Position numbers and translations under genes: made by a program. Positions 1 to 13,431 of a DNA stretch of 64,000 nt are shown in pieces. Where the stretch lies: the NCBI RefSeq assembly GCF_021155765.1, contig NC_060113.1:408501-472500 (forward strand), in the 5' to 3' direction. This DNA comes from Diprion similis. Taxonomy: Eukaryota > Arthropoda > Insecta > Hymenoptera > Diprionidae. Every line of letters starts with the position of its first letter. Positions within the stretch are counted from its first letter, which is position 1. Under the pieces are notes generated by a model. It did not search any database. It was not told the DNA's origin and saw only the letters and a program-made list of their open reading frames with translations.

Positions 1-108
1 CCCATAGTAATTTTCAAAGTCATATAACATTCTCTGAATAAATTGTTAATACCAAAAATAATTTTTGTAAGCCTTAAGAACGTTCCTTTAAACAAAAACT
101 AATTACAG

Positions 109-1255
109 AATCTTCAAGTCAATCAGCAGCTTCGCCAGATGATATTTTAATAGTCTGGACACAAACGGAAGGATGTCATACAGCTGCAGAACAACTTGCT
201 TCACTATGTGTTACAGAGGAACCTTCAAACCTAGAAGAAAGATCAGGCTACTGTATTGATACACAGGGCGATCCGTCCAGTTTTCGTAATTTGAATGAAA
301 AACATAATAAAAATAAAGAAAGAAAACGCGAGAAGACAAAACAACGTCAAAACCCGAACTGGGCCAGGTTCACAGAGTACCAATCCTCCACAAATCTACC
401 TCCGAAGGAACCAAACATTGGATTGAATCAGCCTGAAATAAATGCAGTTGGAAGATGTTATACCAAGGAAATCGTTGTCAAACGACCCGGGAGCTTGCGG
501 GATATTGTCATCGATGGTTGCAACATTGCAATGGCGTAGGTTTGCATAGTTGAATTATCACCACCAGCACTTGCTATAAATGACAGGCAGTGCATAAGGC
601 TGTAAAAACTATGGCTTTGATTGCAGATACACAAATCACAAATACTTCTCGGAAACCGGGCTCAAGTTGGTAATAGATTACTTTAAATTAAGAGGCCATA
701 CTGTCAAAGCCTTTATCCCCCAACATAAACGATCCATGAAGCACCAGCTCCTTGAGCAGCTTTATTCCGAAGGCATTGTGGTCTTCACACCCAGTCGACA
801 CATAGGAGGAAAAAGAATCAGTTCACATGATGACAGGTATGCTTTTCTTCAATAATCTTTTCTGAAATGCGGTTTCATTACTCTAAAATTTTTGCTTCCA
901 ATGGCAATTTTAAAAATAGAAGAAAAAGAAAATATTGCTATTCTTGACTGCATCAAAGTTGATGTTGAGGTAGAGAAAGTGTGGCAGCATTTTTTGAATC
1001 TAATATTTACTCACACTTTACAAATAAATATCTGATATTTCTATCAAAAGATATATTTTGGAATACGCTACAATGTGTGATGGGATAGTGGTATCACTGG
1101 ACCAATACCGAGACTTGTACGCAGAGAAACCTGAGTGGAAAAATACAATTGAAAACCGTCTGTTAGTGCCCACGTTTGTTGGGAAATGCGTCATGTTTCC
1201 TGAAGATCCGCTGGGAAGAAGTGGTCCAAAACTCGAAGAATTCTTGAGGCACTAG
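109..1255 (+). CDS. N4BP1/KHNYN-like NYN (Zc3h12a-like) ribonuclease, 3' part
   Basis: Coding exons are 109-535, 627-836 and 1051-1255 (stop TAG at 1253), with matching phases. The first visible exon follows an acceptor (ACTAATTACAG), so the gene begins left of the window. The translated end is a complete NYN/Zc3h12a-like RNase domain. It starts at the nucleotide-binding strand VIDGCNIAMA, continues through the metal-site motif SHDDR and a second acidic patch (CDGIVVSLDQYRDL), and closes with DPLGRSGPKLEEFL. That ending is typical of N4BP1 and KHNYN, single-stranded RNA endonucleases involved in mRNA decay and innate immunity. The acidic residues expected to bind Mg2+ are present, so it is probably active. 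The region before the domain (111-450) is polar, with a basic Lys/Arg-rich run near 300-350. The protein ends about ten residues after the domain. The family call is firm; the choice between N4BP1, KHNYN and a generic ZC3H12-like name is less so. Confidence 0.88.
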
Positions 1256-1979
1256 CAACGACTGTGGTTTTTAATACCATAGGAGCACGATATCGTATTA
1301 ATATGATAAAACACAACGCTGTTAATCCGTGAACTGAACAGCTCATCTAACTTTTTATATTACAAGATTAATTAACAAATATATGGTGGCTGAAATTCGG
1401 TAAGACTGTGCTAGCACTGGACGTAGTACGATTTACATACATTGCATACGTCAATAGAAACATACAAGTAATTTTTATTTTCTTTGGATGTCATTTCAGT
1501 GCCTGATTGAAAAAAAATTACAATGATTTGATTCATTATCCAAGTTGCTCTTACTCTTATATGAATACGCACTCAGATGCTGTAAAGTAAATCCACATGT
1601 ATAATTTTCTATTGTACACATTTACAGAGTATTTCATGTTCAGTAACTTATTAGTTTGATATTGTTTACTTACAAAAGAGATTTCTAACCAATGTAGAAA
1701 TATTTTTCGGTAAACTTGTTTGATATTCAGTACAATGCATATACCATATGAAGTGAAATTATTTCCACCATCCATTGATGTAAGAAGTAAGTATTCCAAG
1801 GAAAAATCAAAACGTACAAGAATATTTAAACGAAAATTCAATCGATCTCCAACTTGGACCTGCCAAGTGCCTTTAAAGGTTTCATCATAGTAGCCTGCTG
1901 TGTCAGATGGTGAGAACGGAAATTTTACATTGCGTACATGTGTACACCACTGATGCAAAGTTACATTCGAGTGCGTTTT
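1256..1979. other. Spacer between convergent genes (two 3' ends)
   Basis: The 3' ends of the NYN RNase (+) and ERCC6 (-) face each other here. A minus-strand poly(A) signal (TTTATT on +) lies at 1474-1479 and would suit ERCC6. A long minus-strand open frame at 1557-1979 continues in the ERCC6 reading frame after its stop codon; see findings. I see no other gene. Confidence 0.5.
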
Positions 1980-4900
1980 TCAGTCATCACGGCAGGGGGC
2001 TTTGTCCCATGTCGGCCTCCAACACCATTTTCGTGACTGTCGCAATAACTCCATGCTTTCCTGAGCAGCTTTGTGGGCCTGGCGTTGCATGACATTTGCA
2101 TTGTCATTGCGTACTCCTGATAAAATGCTGTCATGTTGAAACGCAGTGCTTACCTCTGAAAAAAATGAAAGTGCAATCATATGCTTAAACGAAAAGGAGG
2201 AAATTTATGCAACACAATACCTACTCGATTTTGCAAATAATTTTTGTAAGACGTAATTATCATCTGAAGGTGTAGACTCTTCAATTTTTGAATGTCCAAA
2301 GCGTCTTCCAATAAGACAAGAGACGCGTTCTCCCTCAAATAGCGATGAGATTCTGCGATTCTTTCTATTCTGCGAACGTTTTTTCTTTCGCCTTGATTCA
2401 TGTGCAGGTTTATTCCCTTTGTTATTATCACCAATAAGCTCAACCTCATTTTTCTTGCGACTGACGATTTCAGATTCTCCACAGACCTGCAACTTCACTT
2501 CAGATTTAGTACTGACGCTGAGTTCTGAAGGTGATTGAATGTTACAGTCATTTTCGATATTGTTCACAGAAAGTTCTGCGGTTGATGATTGTATGCGTGA
2601 GCCATTTTCATTTATATCAGGCACTGTTTTATCTAATAAGTCAATGCTGTTTTCAATTTCGATATTAATTTTGTCATCCAGTATTATTGGTTGATGGATT
2701 TCATCAGAATCAATTGGTTCTAATTTTATTGCATCAATAGCATGGCCCAGTTCTTTTTCTCCATTTGTATCGTTCACCGAAGATAAATCGTGATTGTCTT
2801 CCATGGGTTTTATACTTTTGGCATCGGTACTACTAATGTTGTAGCAGTTGGAATTTTTTACACTGCTTTTCGTTTTCACGTTTCCTCTGTTAGTACTTGT
2901 TTCTGTATTGATACTACTAGAACAGGTTTCAGTTGTTTTATTATTTACTCCACTGCCCGTACTCTTGGTCTTTTCACAAATACTCTTACTCAGCTTAGCA
3001 GCCAACTTTCGCATTGCTTCCACTTTATCTGAAGAGAAGCTTGGACCGCCTAGTGATAATTTGGAATGGTGAAATAATTTTTCCGATTCAGTTTGATCAT
3101 TCCCGATTGGTTCATTCAAGGAGAATAACTCTGTGAGATCTGACGTCCGGAACAATCTGCGCTGGCGGGGATCTTCCAACACTTTGTTGGAAAGCAGTTG
3201 CTTGAATATCTGGCGGTGATAAATCTGGAAATTTCGATCTTATAATTTTGTAACTCGACAGGTGCTTGATTTGAATTAAGAAAATATATCAATGGCACGG
3301 ACTTACCTTTTCCTCTATGGTGCCAGCGGTAATTAGTCTGTAAATGGTAACATTCTTCACCTGACCTATTCTCCAGGCACGTTCCCTGGCCTGTGCATCA
3401 GTTGCGGGATTCCAATCAGGATCGTAAATAACAACGCGATTTGCTCCTGTTAAATTTATTCCCAAACCTCCGACTCGTGTGGTTAGAATAAATACGAAGT
3501 AGGAAGGGTCCTAAAAAATATACGCGTACAATGATTTCCACCTGTACTTTTACACCAGAATAAGAAGTTAAAGAACATTTGTAACGTACTGACTTTATTG
3601 AATTTGCAGACGTCTTGTTGCCTCTGAGACATTGGCGTGGTACCATCCATTCGTAAATACGAATAATTCTCACGCTGAACTAGAGTTTCTATGACAGCAA
3701 GCATCTACAATAATATTGAACAGAAGCACATTATTTCATTACAAGCCACTGTTCATATTTGTAGCCTCTATCACATAAACGCAAGACATTTTCTACTTAA
3801 AAAAGAACTCACCTGCCTACTCTGTGTAAAAAGTAATACTCGGTGCCCTTGTTTCTTCCATATCTTAAGTAAAGATCGCACAACAGCCATTTTTCCAGCA
3901 CGCTTCCAGTACCCAAAATTTTCTACATCGGCGTCGATCACTTCTTCATCTTCATTTGAATGGTATTCATTTAAATCCTTTTTTTTTCATTAAACAATAT
4001 TAGCTCCATAACGATGCACCACTTCATTATCAGTCTGTGTGAGATACTCACCATTTGATTATCGTACAGATAGAGATCAGGATGATTGCATATTTTTCTG
4101 AGTGCTGTCAAGGCAATAAGTAGTCGCGCCCTGTATCTACCGCTATCTGCGGAATTGCTACGCTCGTGCAAGATGTATGAAACGTCTTCCGATCTTAAGT
4201 AACCATTGTATAACGCTCGTTGCTCGTCCGTCAAACTACAGAATAAGACCTAAGCAAATCTGAGTTATAATAGCTCTGCAATCTTGCTAAAAATTATTCG
4301 CTGAAGTAAAGTATTTCTGAACTAATGTTGCGCTAAGTATTTCGACATGCCAAACCTGTTCGTTTTTTTCAGGCAAGCTGACATGATGCTGAACGTCACT
4401 TTTTGTTCTTCTTAGCATATATGGAGTGATAGCATCATTCAGCATTGTAGCCACGTTTAGTGCCGTAGCTTCCTGAAGGGAAGAAGCATTTGTGTAACCA
4501 CCTCGGGTAATTGGAGCTGCAAAATGCTCCATGAAGGCAGGTAATGTACCCAGTTTACCTGGCAATATGAAATCGAAAAGTGACCATAATTCCCTCAATG
4601 AGTTTTGCATCGGACTCCCAGTTAGGATCAAACGATGAGGAGTGGAAAACTCTTTAACAAGTTTTGTCACCTGCGAAATTTTAACAAATTACTGTTGGTA
4701 CAAGAGGTAACGAACACAGAAATAGAAAAGGAAATTCATAAATGGTATTGAAACTGACCTTAGCCTCTGGATTTCGTATTTTGTGACCTTCGTCAAGGAT
4801 TACATAATGCCATTCCATGTTGAGTAACAACTCTTTGTGGTTCAGAACACCGGTATAGGACGTTACCAGTATACCTCCACATTTCAGGCTGCGCACCAAA

Positions 4901-6872
4901 TGCTCGGGATCACCTGTAACATGATTGTATACTCTAAGTGCAGAACTGCAGCTCAATAAGCTCTATCGAGTATTCTAAACTACAACATTATGCTACCTTT
5001 GTGAGTTCCCATGTGATGTAAGGTCGCAACTCTCAACGTTGGCCACCACTCGTGGAAGTGTTTAACCCACTGTTCCAAGAGCGTAGCTGGACAAACTATG
5101 AGTGAGGGTCCCAGTCCTCGAAATCTGTATTTTGTAATGAAAATTGATGAAATAACAAACATGGCTGTATGGTTATGCCGCTTCATGCAACAAGGAAACT
5201 TACCTTCCACCATCTAACAATAACTCGCTACAATCCAGGCCAGCTAGAAAAGCGATAAGCTGTACTGTTTTTCCTAAGCCCATCTCATCACCTAGCAAGC
5301 CACCCAAGTTTCGCCCATGTAATTCCCATAACCATTGTACAGAAACCTTTTGATACCTTGAAATAAATCGCATCGATTATTTAAACTGCATTACTAGTTC
5401 ATGAAGGTGAAAATTTTTCAGTTATTTGGTATAGTATAGGTACCTACTTGTATAATCTTTTCCAAATAGACATGGGAACTTTAAACAAGTTATCGACTTT
5501 ATGATACTCTTTTTCTTTCGGGAATCCACTGCTCTCGACTCTTTGACGGTAAGTCCATTCATCGCCGTCATCCAAAACTGAAATTGTCAAATGACTGAAA
5601 ATCTGTCTTAACATCACTTTGAGTTTGGTAAAACTCGTGAAAAAGAGTTGAAGTAATACTTACATAATTTGTTATAACCAGTTTTTGTTTTTACACTGCG
5701 AACATTCTTTTTGGCTGAACGTCTTTTAGAATCGTCACCTGTTGAAGAAATTCTTGGTATAGGCTAATCAGACTGGCAAAGGAATAAAATAAAGTAGAAT
5801 AGCTGACCTCAAATTCAATTTCTAATTAAAACCAAGCTTTTGACAAGAGGTGGAATGAATAAAACACTCTCCTGAAATAATCTTCTACATGCATATATAT
5901 TCAATCTTTTAGTACCAGAGTCTGGCTGCTCATCACTCGGTAAGTATTCGCTTCCAGACTCGGAACCCTCTTTACAAGTATCAGAAAAGTTTGCAGATTC
6001 TATATTGTCAATTTCAGTGGATGGACCAGCTTTGTTTGCCAAAGGCTCGTTGTTGCACTCCACATTGACCATAAATCTTCTCGTATTTCGTGGCAATATG
6101 CTATTCGTGGCTTCTGCTACAGCACTGGCCAGATTGGACTGTTGAATAGTTATCTGGCTCTCTAAATCTCCTCTTTTCATAATTTCAGGTTCTTTGAGTT
6201 TTGTTCTTTTTTGAACATACTTGGTCTTAGGATTGTTAGAAAGTTTTTGCTTCTTGCACAAATTTTTATCTTTCTCTTTGCTAGTTAAACTTCGCTTTTT
6301 TGAGCATGGCTCCGCTGCCTTGCGCCTGGCAAGCTCAGCTTGTTGAAATATATACTGTTCCAAATCCAAAAGCTGGGTTGTTTTGTTGAATGTACTGAGA
6401 AAATGAGACAGTTAAAGCAGTTACATCCTGCACGCTTAGTGAGTACAGAGTAGATTTTAAACTTTGTTTACCCTCCATTTTTTGGTTTTTGTGTAGCCCT
6501 GACAGACGCAGCTTGAAAAGGGGTAATTTCTCCCAATCGAACCTGATTAGCTAGTTTAGCTTTGTCCGATATCAAAGTGTCTTTCCTCGTGTCGACAAGT
6601 GTATCATTTGAAGTAGAGAGTGACGCTTCAATTCGGTCTGAGATCTCAGCCACCACGCTAGTTTCCGACCGAACTGTGATTATCTGAGGGTAAAATTATG
6701 GGCAAATGAGTATAATAAATTTCATCAATGCCAGGGATATATCGACTGAGATATTCTTGCGACAATCAATCAAATTCACCCTGCGAAGTATAGAGTCGTC
6801 TTGAAGATCGCCATTCCTATCGTTGCTGGCTGACTTGTCTTGAATATTCGGATTTATCTCGCTACTCTCCAT
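1980..6872 (-). CDS. ERCC6: CSB/ERCC6, SWI2/SNF2-family DNA repair ATPase
   Basis: Fifteen coding exons, read from the right: 6872-6780, 6683-6472, 6394-5916, 5738-5664, 5577-5448, 5356-5204, 5124-4997, 4913-4759, 4670-4356, 4249-4052, 3977-3813, 3704-3594, 3510-3307, 3224-2225, 2155-1980. They sum to 1197 aa with every junction in phase. The protein is the Cockayne syndrome B ATPase, which acts at RNA polymerase II stalled on damaged DNA in transcription-coupled repair. Visible motifs are Walker [10 protein letters not shown] (about 352-360), Walker B DEGH (464-467), LTGSPMQN, and motif [13 protein letters not shown] (778-788). The N-terminal part is acidic and Lys-rich, and the [10 protein letters not shown] segment after the helicase core is typical of CSB. 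The C-terminus is much shorter than in vertebrates and lacks their ubiquitin-binding tail. Start ATG at 6870-6872. The gene is known to be missing in Drosophila. Confidence 0.95.
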
Positions 6873-7721
6873 TCTCTTATTGTTGCGTCACGCTAATATT
6901 TACTACTACATTAAGTAATTCAATGTATCTCATTGTTTTACCGAATTATTTGACCGCCCCATTTGATCGCACGTGATGATTTACTTGTCAATTGACAGTG
7001 TTGGACATAACCTCTAGAATATTAACATCACGGAGTATTACGCCAGACTCCATCACCGTCTAGCTTTCTCTTGCAGGACCCTGGACAAAACCGGAATTAT
7101 GGATAACTATCTTTATACCAATAGCTATATAGTGTAAATACGGGGATTTTTTCCGGGAAATCCCAGCGTACGTGTATTACACATTTCGAGCAAATTTATT
7201 TCGTTAGTTGGTCAGATGAATTTTTGTTTTCCAGCGTATGAGGACCTAAAACGCCCCTTGTATGTAATATAACTATTAACACTGTGGCGCATGCAGGTGA
7301 TACACAGTGCACACTAAGAGAAATTTTTCCTATCTTGACAAGCATCACAAAAGGATTGTAAAGGAGGGGACATATAACAGTACTCAATGTACCAAAATGC
7401 AAACGCTATTAAATAAATATCAACAATTACAGAAGTAAATTTTTTATTTTTTATTTCATAAAATTTCCAAGTCACCTAGGTGAGTCGCTTTTGAGCCAAT
7501 CTAAATTCGGTACTAAACAAAATGCTCAGCAAAAAAAATTGGTTCATCATTTTTCTACTTACAATTAATTTTTCTCTATGATTTGTTACCAATATCAGCA
7601 GGAGCTTACTGTGATACAAATAAAGATGAACAAAATTTCTGAAATATTGAATTAAGATACATACATAAGGATTTAATTTAGGGACAATGGATTGTAACTG
7701 ATTAAGGTAGCAAGAATACAA
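6873..7721. other. ERCC6 5' flank and PLBD 3' UTR
   Basis: The right end of this stretch is the 3' UTR of the PLBD gene on the minus strand. A reverse poly(A) signal (TTTATT) at about 7443-7448 would give a UTR of roughly 280 bases. The left end (6873-7100) should hold the ERCC6 promoter; I see no TATA box. Short open frames here look accidental. Confidence 0.5.
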
Positions 7722-10120
7722 TCACACCCAAACCCACTTTGGAGTTGTCATACCAAAGTTGAAGGCTTCTGGATGGCCACAGTGAGGCTCGTTTGGAAAG
7801 GTTCTAGTCCAATTAAACGCCGGAATTTTGTTGAAAAAACTTGGTCCTGAATATATCTGGAATTCCTCAATTCCATCTATGCCAGCCGTAACAATTTTAG
7901 CGTCGATAACACCAACAGGAAATGGTTGGGCATAAAGATCACCTCTGAAAGCGAGAATTTCTACTAAATCAGTACCCGATGTTATGCTAAAGTTGTTCGA
8001 AGCAGCCTGGGTGTCTGGAACGATTCCTCGCATCAAATCGGCGATTCCGCTCGGTGTTGTGATATTCGCCTGTCGCTTTGTAATCTCATTACTCCTCATG
8101 ACGGCAGTTTCACGTGAGACCTCAGCGACTTTGCGAATTTCCTTAAACATCGGCGCCCCAGTGCAGGACACAAAGCCAATATTAACAAAGTCCTTCGAAT
8201 AATCAACAGCATGTGTTATGCTTGGAAACTGTTCAACCAGCCAAACTGAGTTTAGTCGCGGATCAACAGCTAACCATTGACGGCTCGCTGTTCCACCATT
8301 GTAAAGCGCCAAATGTCTGGACCAAGTAAGACCGTCGGTAGCAAGGCGATTTGTTGACATCACCCGCACTGCAAGTGTTAACTGTAAGAAATTACATTTT
8401 AGTTTATTTTTGTCAGTAATTTGTACAAATATTGATACTGGAAATTTTGATTTCACGCACTTGGTTTTTCAAAATCGGTTGACTCCAAATACCATGATCG
8501 CCGATCGCCAGAGGTGTTCCCGCTACTAAGAGTTCTCGACCTTCATTCTCAATAATGTAATATTCATCCTGCGATGACAATGCTCCAGGATATGACGTCA
8601 TGACGATCGAACGACCAGGTACCACCTGAGAATTTTCGGATGGGGAAAGATGGTATCCTAGATCGTATCTTTTGAGAAGCCGTAACATTTTGCCATATCT
8701 GTAAATACAAGATTGTTTTATCTTGGGATCTAAATGATAAATTACTATTGTTCAGCCAATGATTTTAAATTAACTATCTGCCACACATTCTACATACTTA
8801 TATTATTCCATGCTGCATGAAAGCAAAAATATTCCAGTTATATACGCAATTTTGTCATGGTAACTACAGAAGTCATAAGAATAATACTTTTGATAGATTT
8901 TCGAGTAATGCGACAACTCTGATTTAAAACATTCAAGATACTCACGGTGCTGCAGTGTTATGTGCCAATGTGATCTGAGGTTCTCCACTGGTTTTGTTAA
9001 ACAACTTGAGGAAAGCCATTCCTGCGAGATCTGCGTTGACTCTTAATTTATTGTCGGTGTCTTCAAGAAAAGGCAAATCAGATGCCATGGCGAGCCACAG
9101 AAAATCTTCAGATTGAATTTCCACGGACTTTCTACTGCGATGAACGGCAAACTTCCAGCCAGCTTCCATCCCAGCAAGTTGGGTGTAGAACAAACTTACC
9201 TACAATTTCATGAAATTTATGTAAAAAAAAAAAGATATCATTTTCAGCTTTAGTATGTTTTCTCACTGAAGCATTTTCAATAAGAGGCTAATCTTTTGAA
9301 AACACACCATGTGCCAGTACGGATCCTTGGCTGCCAATACTTCAGCGCGCTTTCTATGGTATTCCCGATTTTCTTTAAGATGATGACGAATTTTTTCACA
9401 CGTCGATTCCCGTGTGGAGCATGGCGCTTCTATTGTGTTATGCCAATGGTGATGAATTAACTGCCAAGTCAAGCTACCTTCCAAAAGACCGGTGGAGTAT
9501 GCCTGAACTGTGTCTGGATAATCTTCAGAAGATTTTATCTCGATGATTGACCAGCTACAATGAAACACGGTACAATGTGATAGTTTTCAAATTACTTTCA
9601 AAATCATATTATTTTCTAAAGAATATTCCACGAGTGCAGACAAAAATGATCAAACAGCAGTTGTCTGTGAATAATTGTGATATTGTATGATATTTACCCT
9701 GTATGATGTATTCCGGTTTTGTAATAGGCACGAGCAGCACCAGTTGGAATAGCTTTCAGATCATTTCCTTGTCCCCAAAAATCTATTCTGTATGCTCCAT
9801 TCTGTTTCCAGGTAACAGTTGCTGCATACGTGCCATCGTTCTCAACACTAGAACGATAATTAAAATGTCCAATTATCAATGGATCTACATAATGACATGT
9901 GTTGTAGAAAACAAGTCTGTTTACAGCTTAGGAATCGCATGACAAAACATGGTTTTGAATATTCAAACGACAGAGTTTAACAGAAACAAGGAGGCCTTGT
10001 ATATACGTACCGCCCAAACTCGCCAAGGATGATGGCCCCTATGCCCAGAAGGGCAACGGCGGCGAGTATGCACGTGGAAATGCGAGTTTGCAGCCACGAG
10101 GCTCCGACCACCTTCAGCAT
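7722..10120 (-). CDS. Phospholipase B-like protein (PLBD/lamina ancestor family), probably without its nucleophile
   Basis: Six coding exons, from the right: 10120-10011, 9847-9698, 9554-9308, 9199-8946, 8698-8461, 8381-7722, giving 552 aa, a normal family length. Residues about 13-33 form a hydrophobic stretch acting as signal peptide or anchor, which fits a lysosomal or secreted glycoprotein. Family landmarks are the AHNT motif near residues 247-250 (the family has LL(V/I)xHNTW), SSYPG-like TSYPGA, the RLATDGLTW segment, the QWLAVD strand, and the C-terminal GHPEAFNF. Family members are N-terminal nucleophile hydrolases: the precursor is cleaved and a cysteine at the new N-terminus attacks the substrate. 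The residue aligned with that cysteine is Gly229 here (AGMAFLKL against CSALIKL), so the protein may be inactive. ATG at 10118-10120; a pyrimidine-rich acceptor-like site about 25 bases upstream suggests a separate 5' UTR exon. Confidence 0.9.
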
Positions 10121-12836
10121 GGCTCATTAGTATAAGCAACACACCTTGGTCCAAAGGGAAAGTAAAAAAAAAAACACAGCACTGCGTTCTCAACCCATCG
10201 ATTACAAGCTTTGACGCCCAGCCGTGGCCTCTTCCTTTGAGAAGTTGCCCCTGTAGTTCTCCTTGCGGCTGATTATACTCTCTGTGAATCAAAGAAATTT
10301 GCAAAACCAATCTTTATTCGCTTGGCCAAATAGTTTTGAAATCTTATCGGATCGTAATTTCGGATGTGCCATATTTTCGTTGTAAAATTATCTAGCATTT
10401 TTCGCATTAAAATATACTGAATTTTGATTATGCTGTTATACATGTAGGTAGATTCGGTATGTGTAGTACATATCATCCATTGGAGTGTAACGTGTATGTA
10501 CATACATTACGTATGTAGCATCTCGTCTACACGATTATCGTTATACCCGATTGGCAGTGATAAATCAGCTTATGTAATACCCTATACTAATTTTTTCAAG
10601 TATTACGGAGCAGGAAGCGATTGCGAATCATAACTACCGCATGCGTATAATGCCGCACGGGGGGGTTAAAAATAAGTATTTAAATATGTAGTACTAATTG
10701 ACCTCAAATACGACTGAACAGCTTTAATCGAATTTGCAACTTGTAAAACCTTCCTGGAGCGTTCAGACCACGTGTAACCGCGATATATATAATATTTCTT
10801 ATTAGTGTTTTTCTGTCTCTTTCTTTTTTTTCCTCTCCACTTCCACGTTTCTAGATTTTCTTTATTGTATTTTAACCGCAACAGAGACGATAATGAGTGT
10901 ACAAACGGCTGTAAGCCGTACATAATAATTCTCGAAAAAAATCGTATTATGTAAAGCAATACAAGGTTGAAGTTAGTATAACCTTACGAAAAATTGGGGG
11001 AAAAGATCCCTATTTTCTTAATTTTACAAAGATTTTTAAATACGAATGTGTTTTGTTTTATTACGGTTTACTGAATCTAGACAATTCCAAAATGACGAAA
11101 TAACGGTTTTCCTCACAGCATGAATTGTTACGATAACGTTACTGACTTCAGTATGATAAAGCAATTGGCTATAACATACATTTTATCGGCATATCATGAT
11201 TATATTTTATACTAAGCAGGTATTACGTATGTGTACATTGAAAATTATAGTTCCTTTCCTAATTATTTTTACGGTGTGCGGTGATAAACATATTTATACA
11301 TTCAACGAATCGCGGAAAAGTGTTTACACTTGTAAACAAGTTCGAGAAATTCATCAACAAAAAATAATTCCATCTCGCTACATGAGCTGTTCATATCCAA
11401 AATACATGTTCCGTGTGTGAAGTCAGACATTAGGCGCGAAATTTCGCAAGTAACAAAATCCACAAGTCAACCCATTTAGCATCATCTTCCACCCTTGAAC
11501 CCCTCTTAATTTCGTATGAAAACCTTTTTCACACACACACATATATATATATTTCCGTTTTCCATAAATACACTCGAGATCTTAGTACTCCAATTCGATA
11601 TCAAAAACAATAATAATTTTAGACGTTCATTTCCATCCACTTAAATTAATTCTAATCATTACCGACGATCCGTTAATTACGCACTTGATTGTGATGTAAC
11701 ACGAATTTCTGTATAAATAAGAACGTGATTCAACGCTGATAATAAGATACCTGAAACATGCGCATGATGACTAAAAACTTCACGTGATCGAATTAACGGT
11801 TATAGACTCTTGCTCATTCTTATTATAACTTATACACATTATTAATCTCGAATAAAACGTACATAACAAATTTTGTGCCTATACATACTCTCAGTCGAAA
11901 ATATTTTTCAATAACCCCGATACAACAATGTATCTAAAAAAAAAAATCACGAACGTGTATACTTGGAATAGAATTGACCGACTGTTTAGCTCCCATTATA
12001 CACAAATTCAGTATAATGAAACAAACATGTGGTATAATTAGTGAGTCGATTGATAACCGATGTAGAATGACTACATCTATATTAATTCCTTAACTAAGGA
12101 TAAGTTTCCACTAACGGCGCGGTGCTGATAAATATATATTCTGTTTGTAAGGAAAACGGGTACAATACATTACATTTAATACGCGTATGTTTCATATACC
12201 ATCCGATTCGCAACGTTGGTAATAAATACTGTACATGTTGCAAAAAGTAAAAACGACGTGTCCGTTATAGACCCGTATATACAGGTATAGGCATACAAAA
12301 ATTTGTCGAATGATTACGAGAGAAAAAACTTTAGCCTACATATATAATAAGCATGATTTGCAAAATGCAGCCAACTGCATATTATAGCTGATGCCGAGAG
12401 CTAGCTGGTACACGTCGCAAAAAGAAGTCTGCGTGCGTAAATATAATGAAACTTTTTCAAGGAGATTTTATTGACTGATTTCATCCACTTGAACAGACGC
12501 GAGTCGAACGTATATATTAAGTATAACTATAAGTAAATACGTATTTTTTTCATTCTATTTCTACGCCGTCGCGTCTCGACGCGCAGCACCAACATGCATA
12601 AATTTAGAACGGCGATCGACGAGGAAAAAAACAACAAAAACATACCTATGCGTTATCCCTAAGTGTGCATGACCGTTTAGTACACACTAGGACATGACTC
12701 TTAAAATAGTTATTTTTTTTTTTTTTAATTTCTCCCGGGCTGCTCCCTCACTCCGTTGCAAATGAATAGGAAAAAACTTCTACAAAGGCAAACTTTTCCT
12801 GCATGTCACCTCAAACCTCTCGCGTCAGGGGATTAA
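10121..12836. other. Gene-poor AT-rich spacer
   Basis: No convincing gene is visible. A short open frame at 11229-11420 (+) starts with a signal-peptide-like segment and is listed as a finding only. An (AC)n/(AT)n microsatellite lies at about 11530-11551. The left edge probably contains the 5' UTR of PLBD. Confidence 0.5.
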
Positions 12837-13431
12837 CTCTTTGAGTCACACATTTTATAACAAGATAGTATTCCGTGACTCTTGAGGTCACCGATTACAA
12901 ATCTAAAATCAGAATACAAAAATTCAAGACGGCGGAACCAATATGGTGGACAAAAGTTTCAAATTTTATCGAATCCAGTCAAACAACTCTTATGCAGGGG
13001 TTTTCGGGGTTTCTGATTGGATTCGACATACTCAATTTTTAAAACCTAATTTCAGATTCGTAATCAGGGACCCCGAAAACCCCTAAACAAAATATTTTCT
13101 CCTTATTCAAGAGAATTTAAAATTTTCGTCCGCCATCTTGGACCATCTCGAATTTTGAAATCCGATTTCAGATTCGCAATCAGCGACTCCAAAAACATGT
13201 ACACGCGTAGAGGAGTAACTACCTCGAAAATGAATTATTCCTTCAGTTTTCACGATTTTTTTCAAGCAATTTGTTTCCAAGAATGTATAATTACTTTCAA
13301 GTATTAAAAACTGATTAGCACTTCCAGAAAAAGCGGTAAAAAAAAAGCGCAAAGAGAAATGTGTCGAAAAGTTGTCTAAAAAATGCATACAAAAAAGGTG
13401 TTAATAATGCTTACCACTATGACTCAAAAGG
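12837..13431. mobile_element. piggyBac-type MITE, flanked by TTAA
   Basis: A 595-base element lies between TTAA at 12833-12836 and TTAA at 13432-13435. The left end reads CTCTTTGAGTCACAC and the reverse complement of the right end reads CCTTTTGAGTCATAG. That is an inverted terminal repeat of about 15 bases with few mismatches, beginning with C-rich bases as in piggyBac ends. Inside are nested inverted copies: 12915-12950 pairs with 13128-13163, both around a CCGCCAT-type core, and 12990-13030 pairs with 13050-13086, both around GGGGTTTTCGGGG. A partial direct copy lies at 13168-13200. There is no transposase frame, so it must have been moved by an enzyme encoded elsewhere. Confidence 0.8.
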
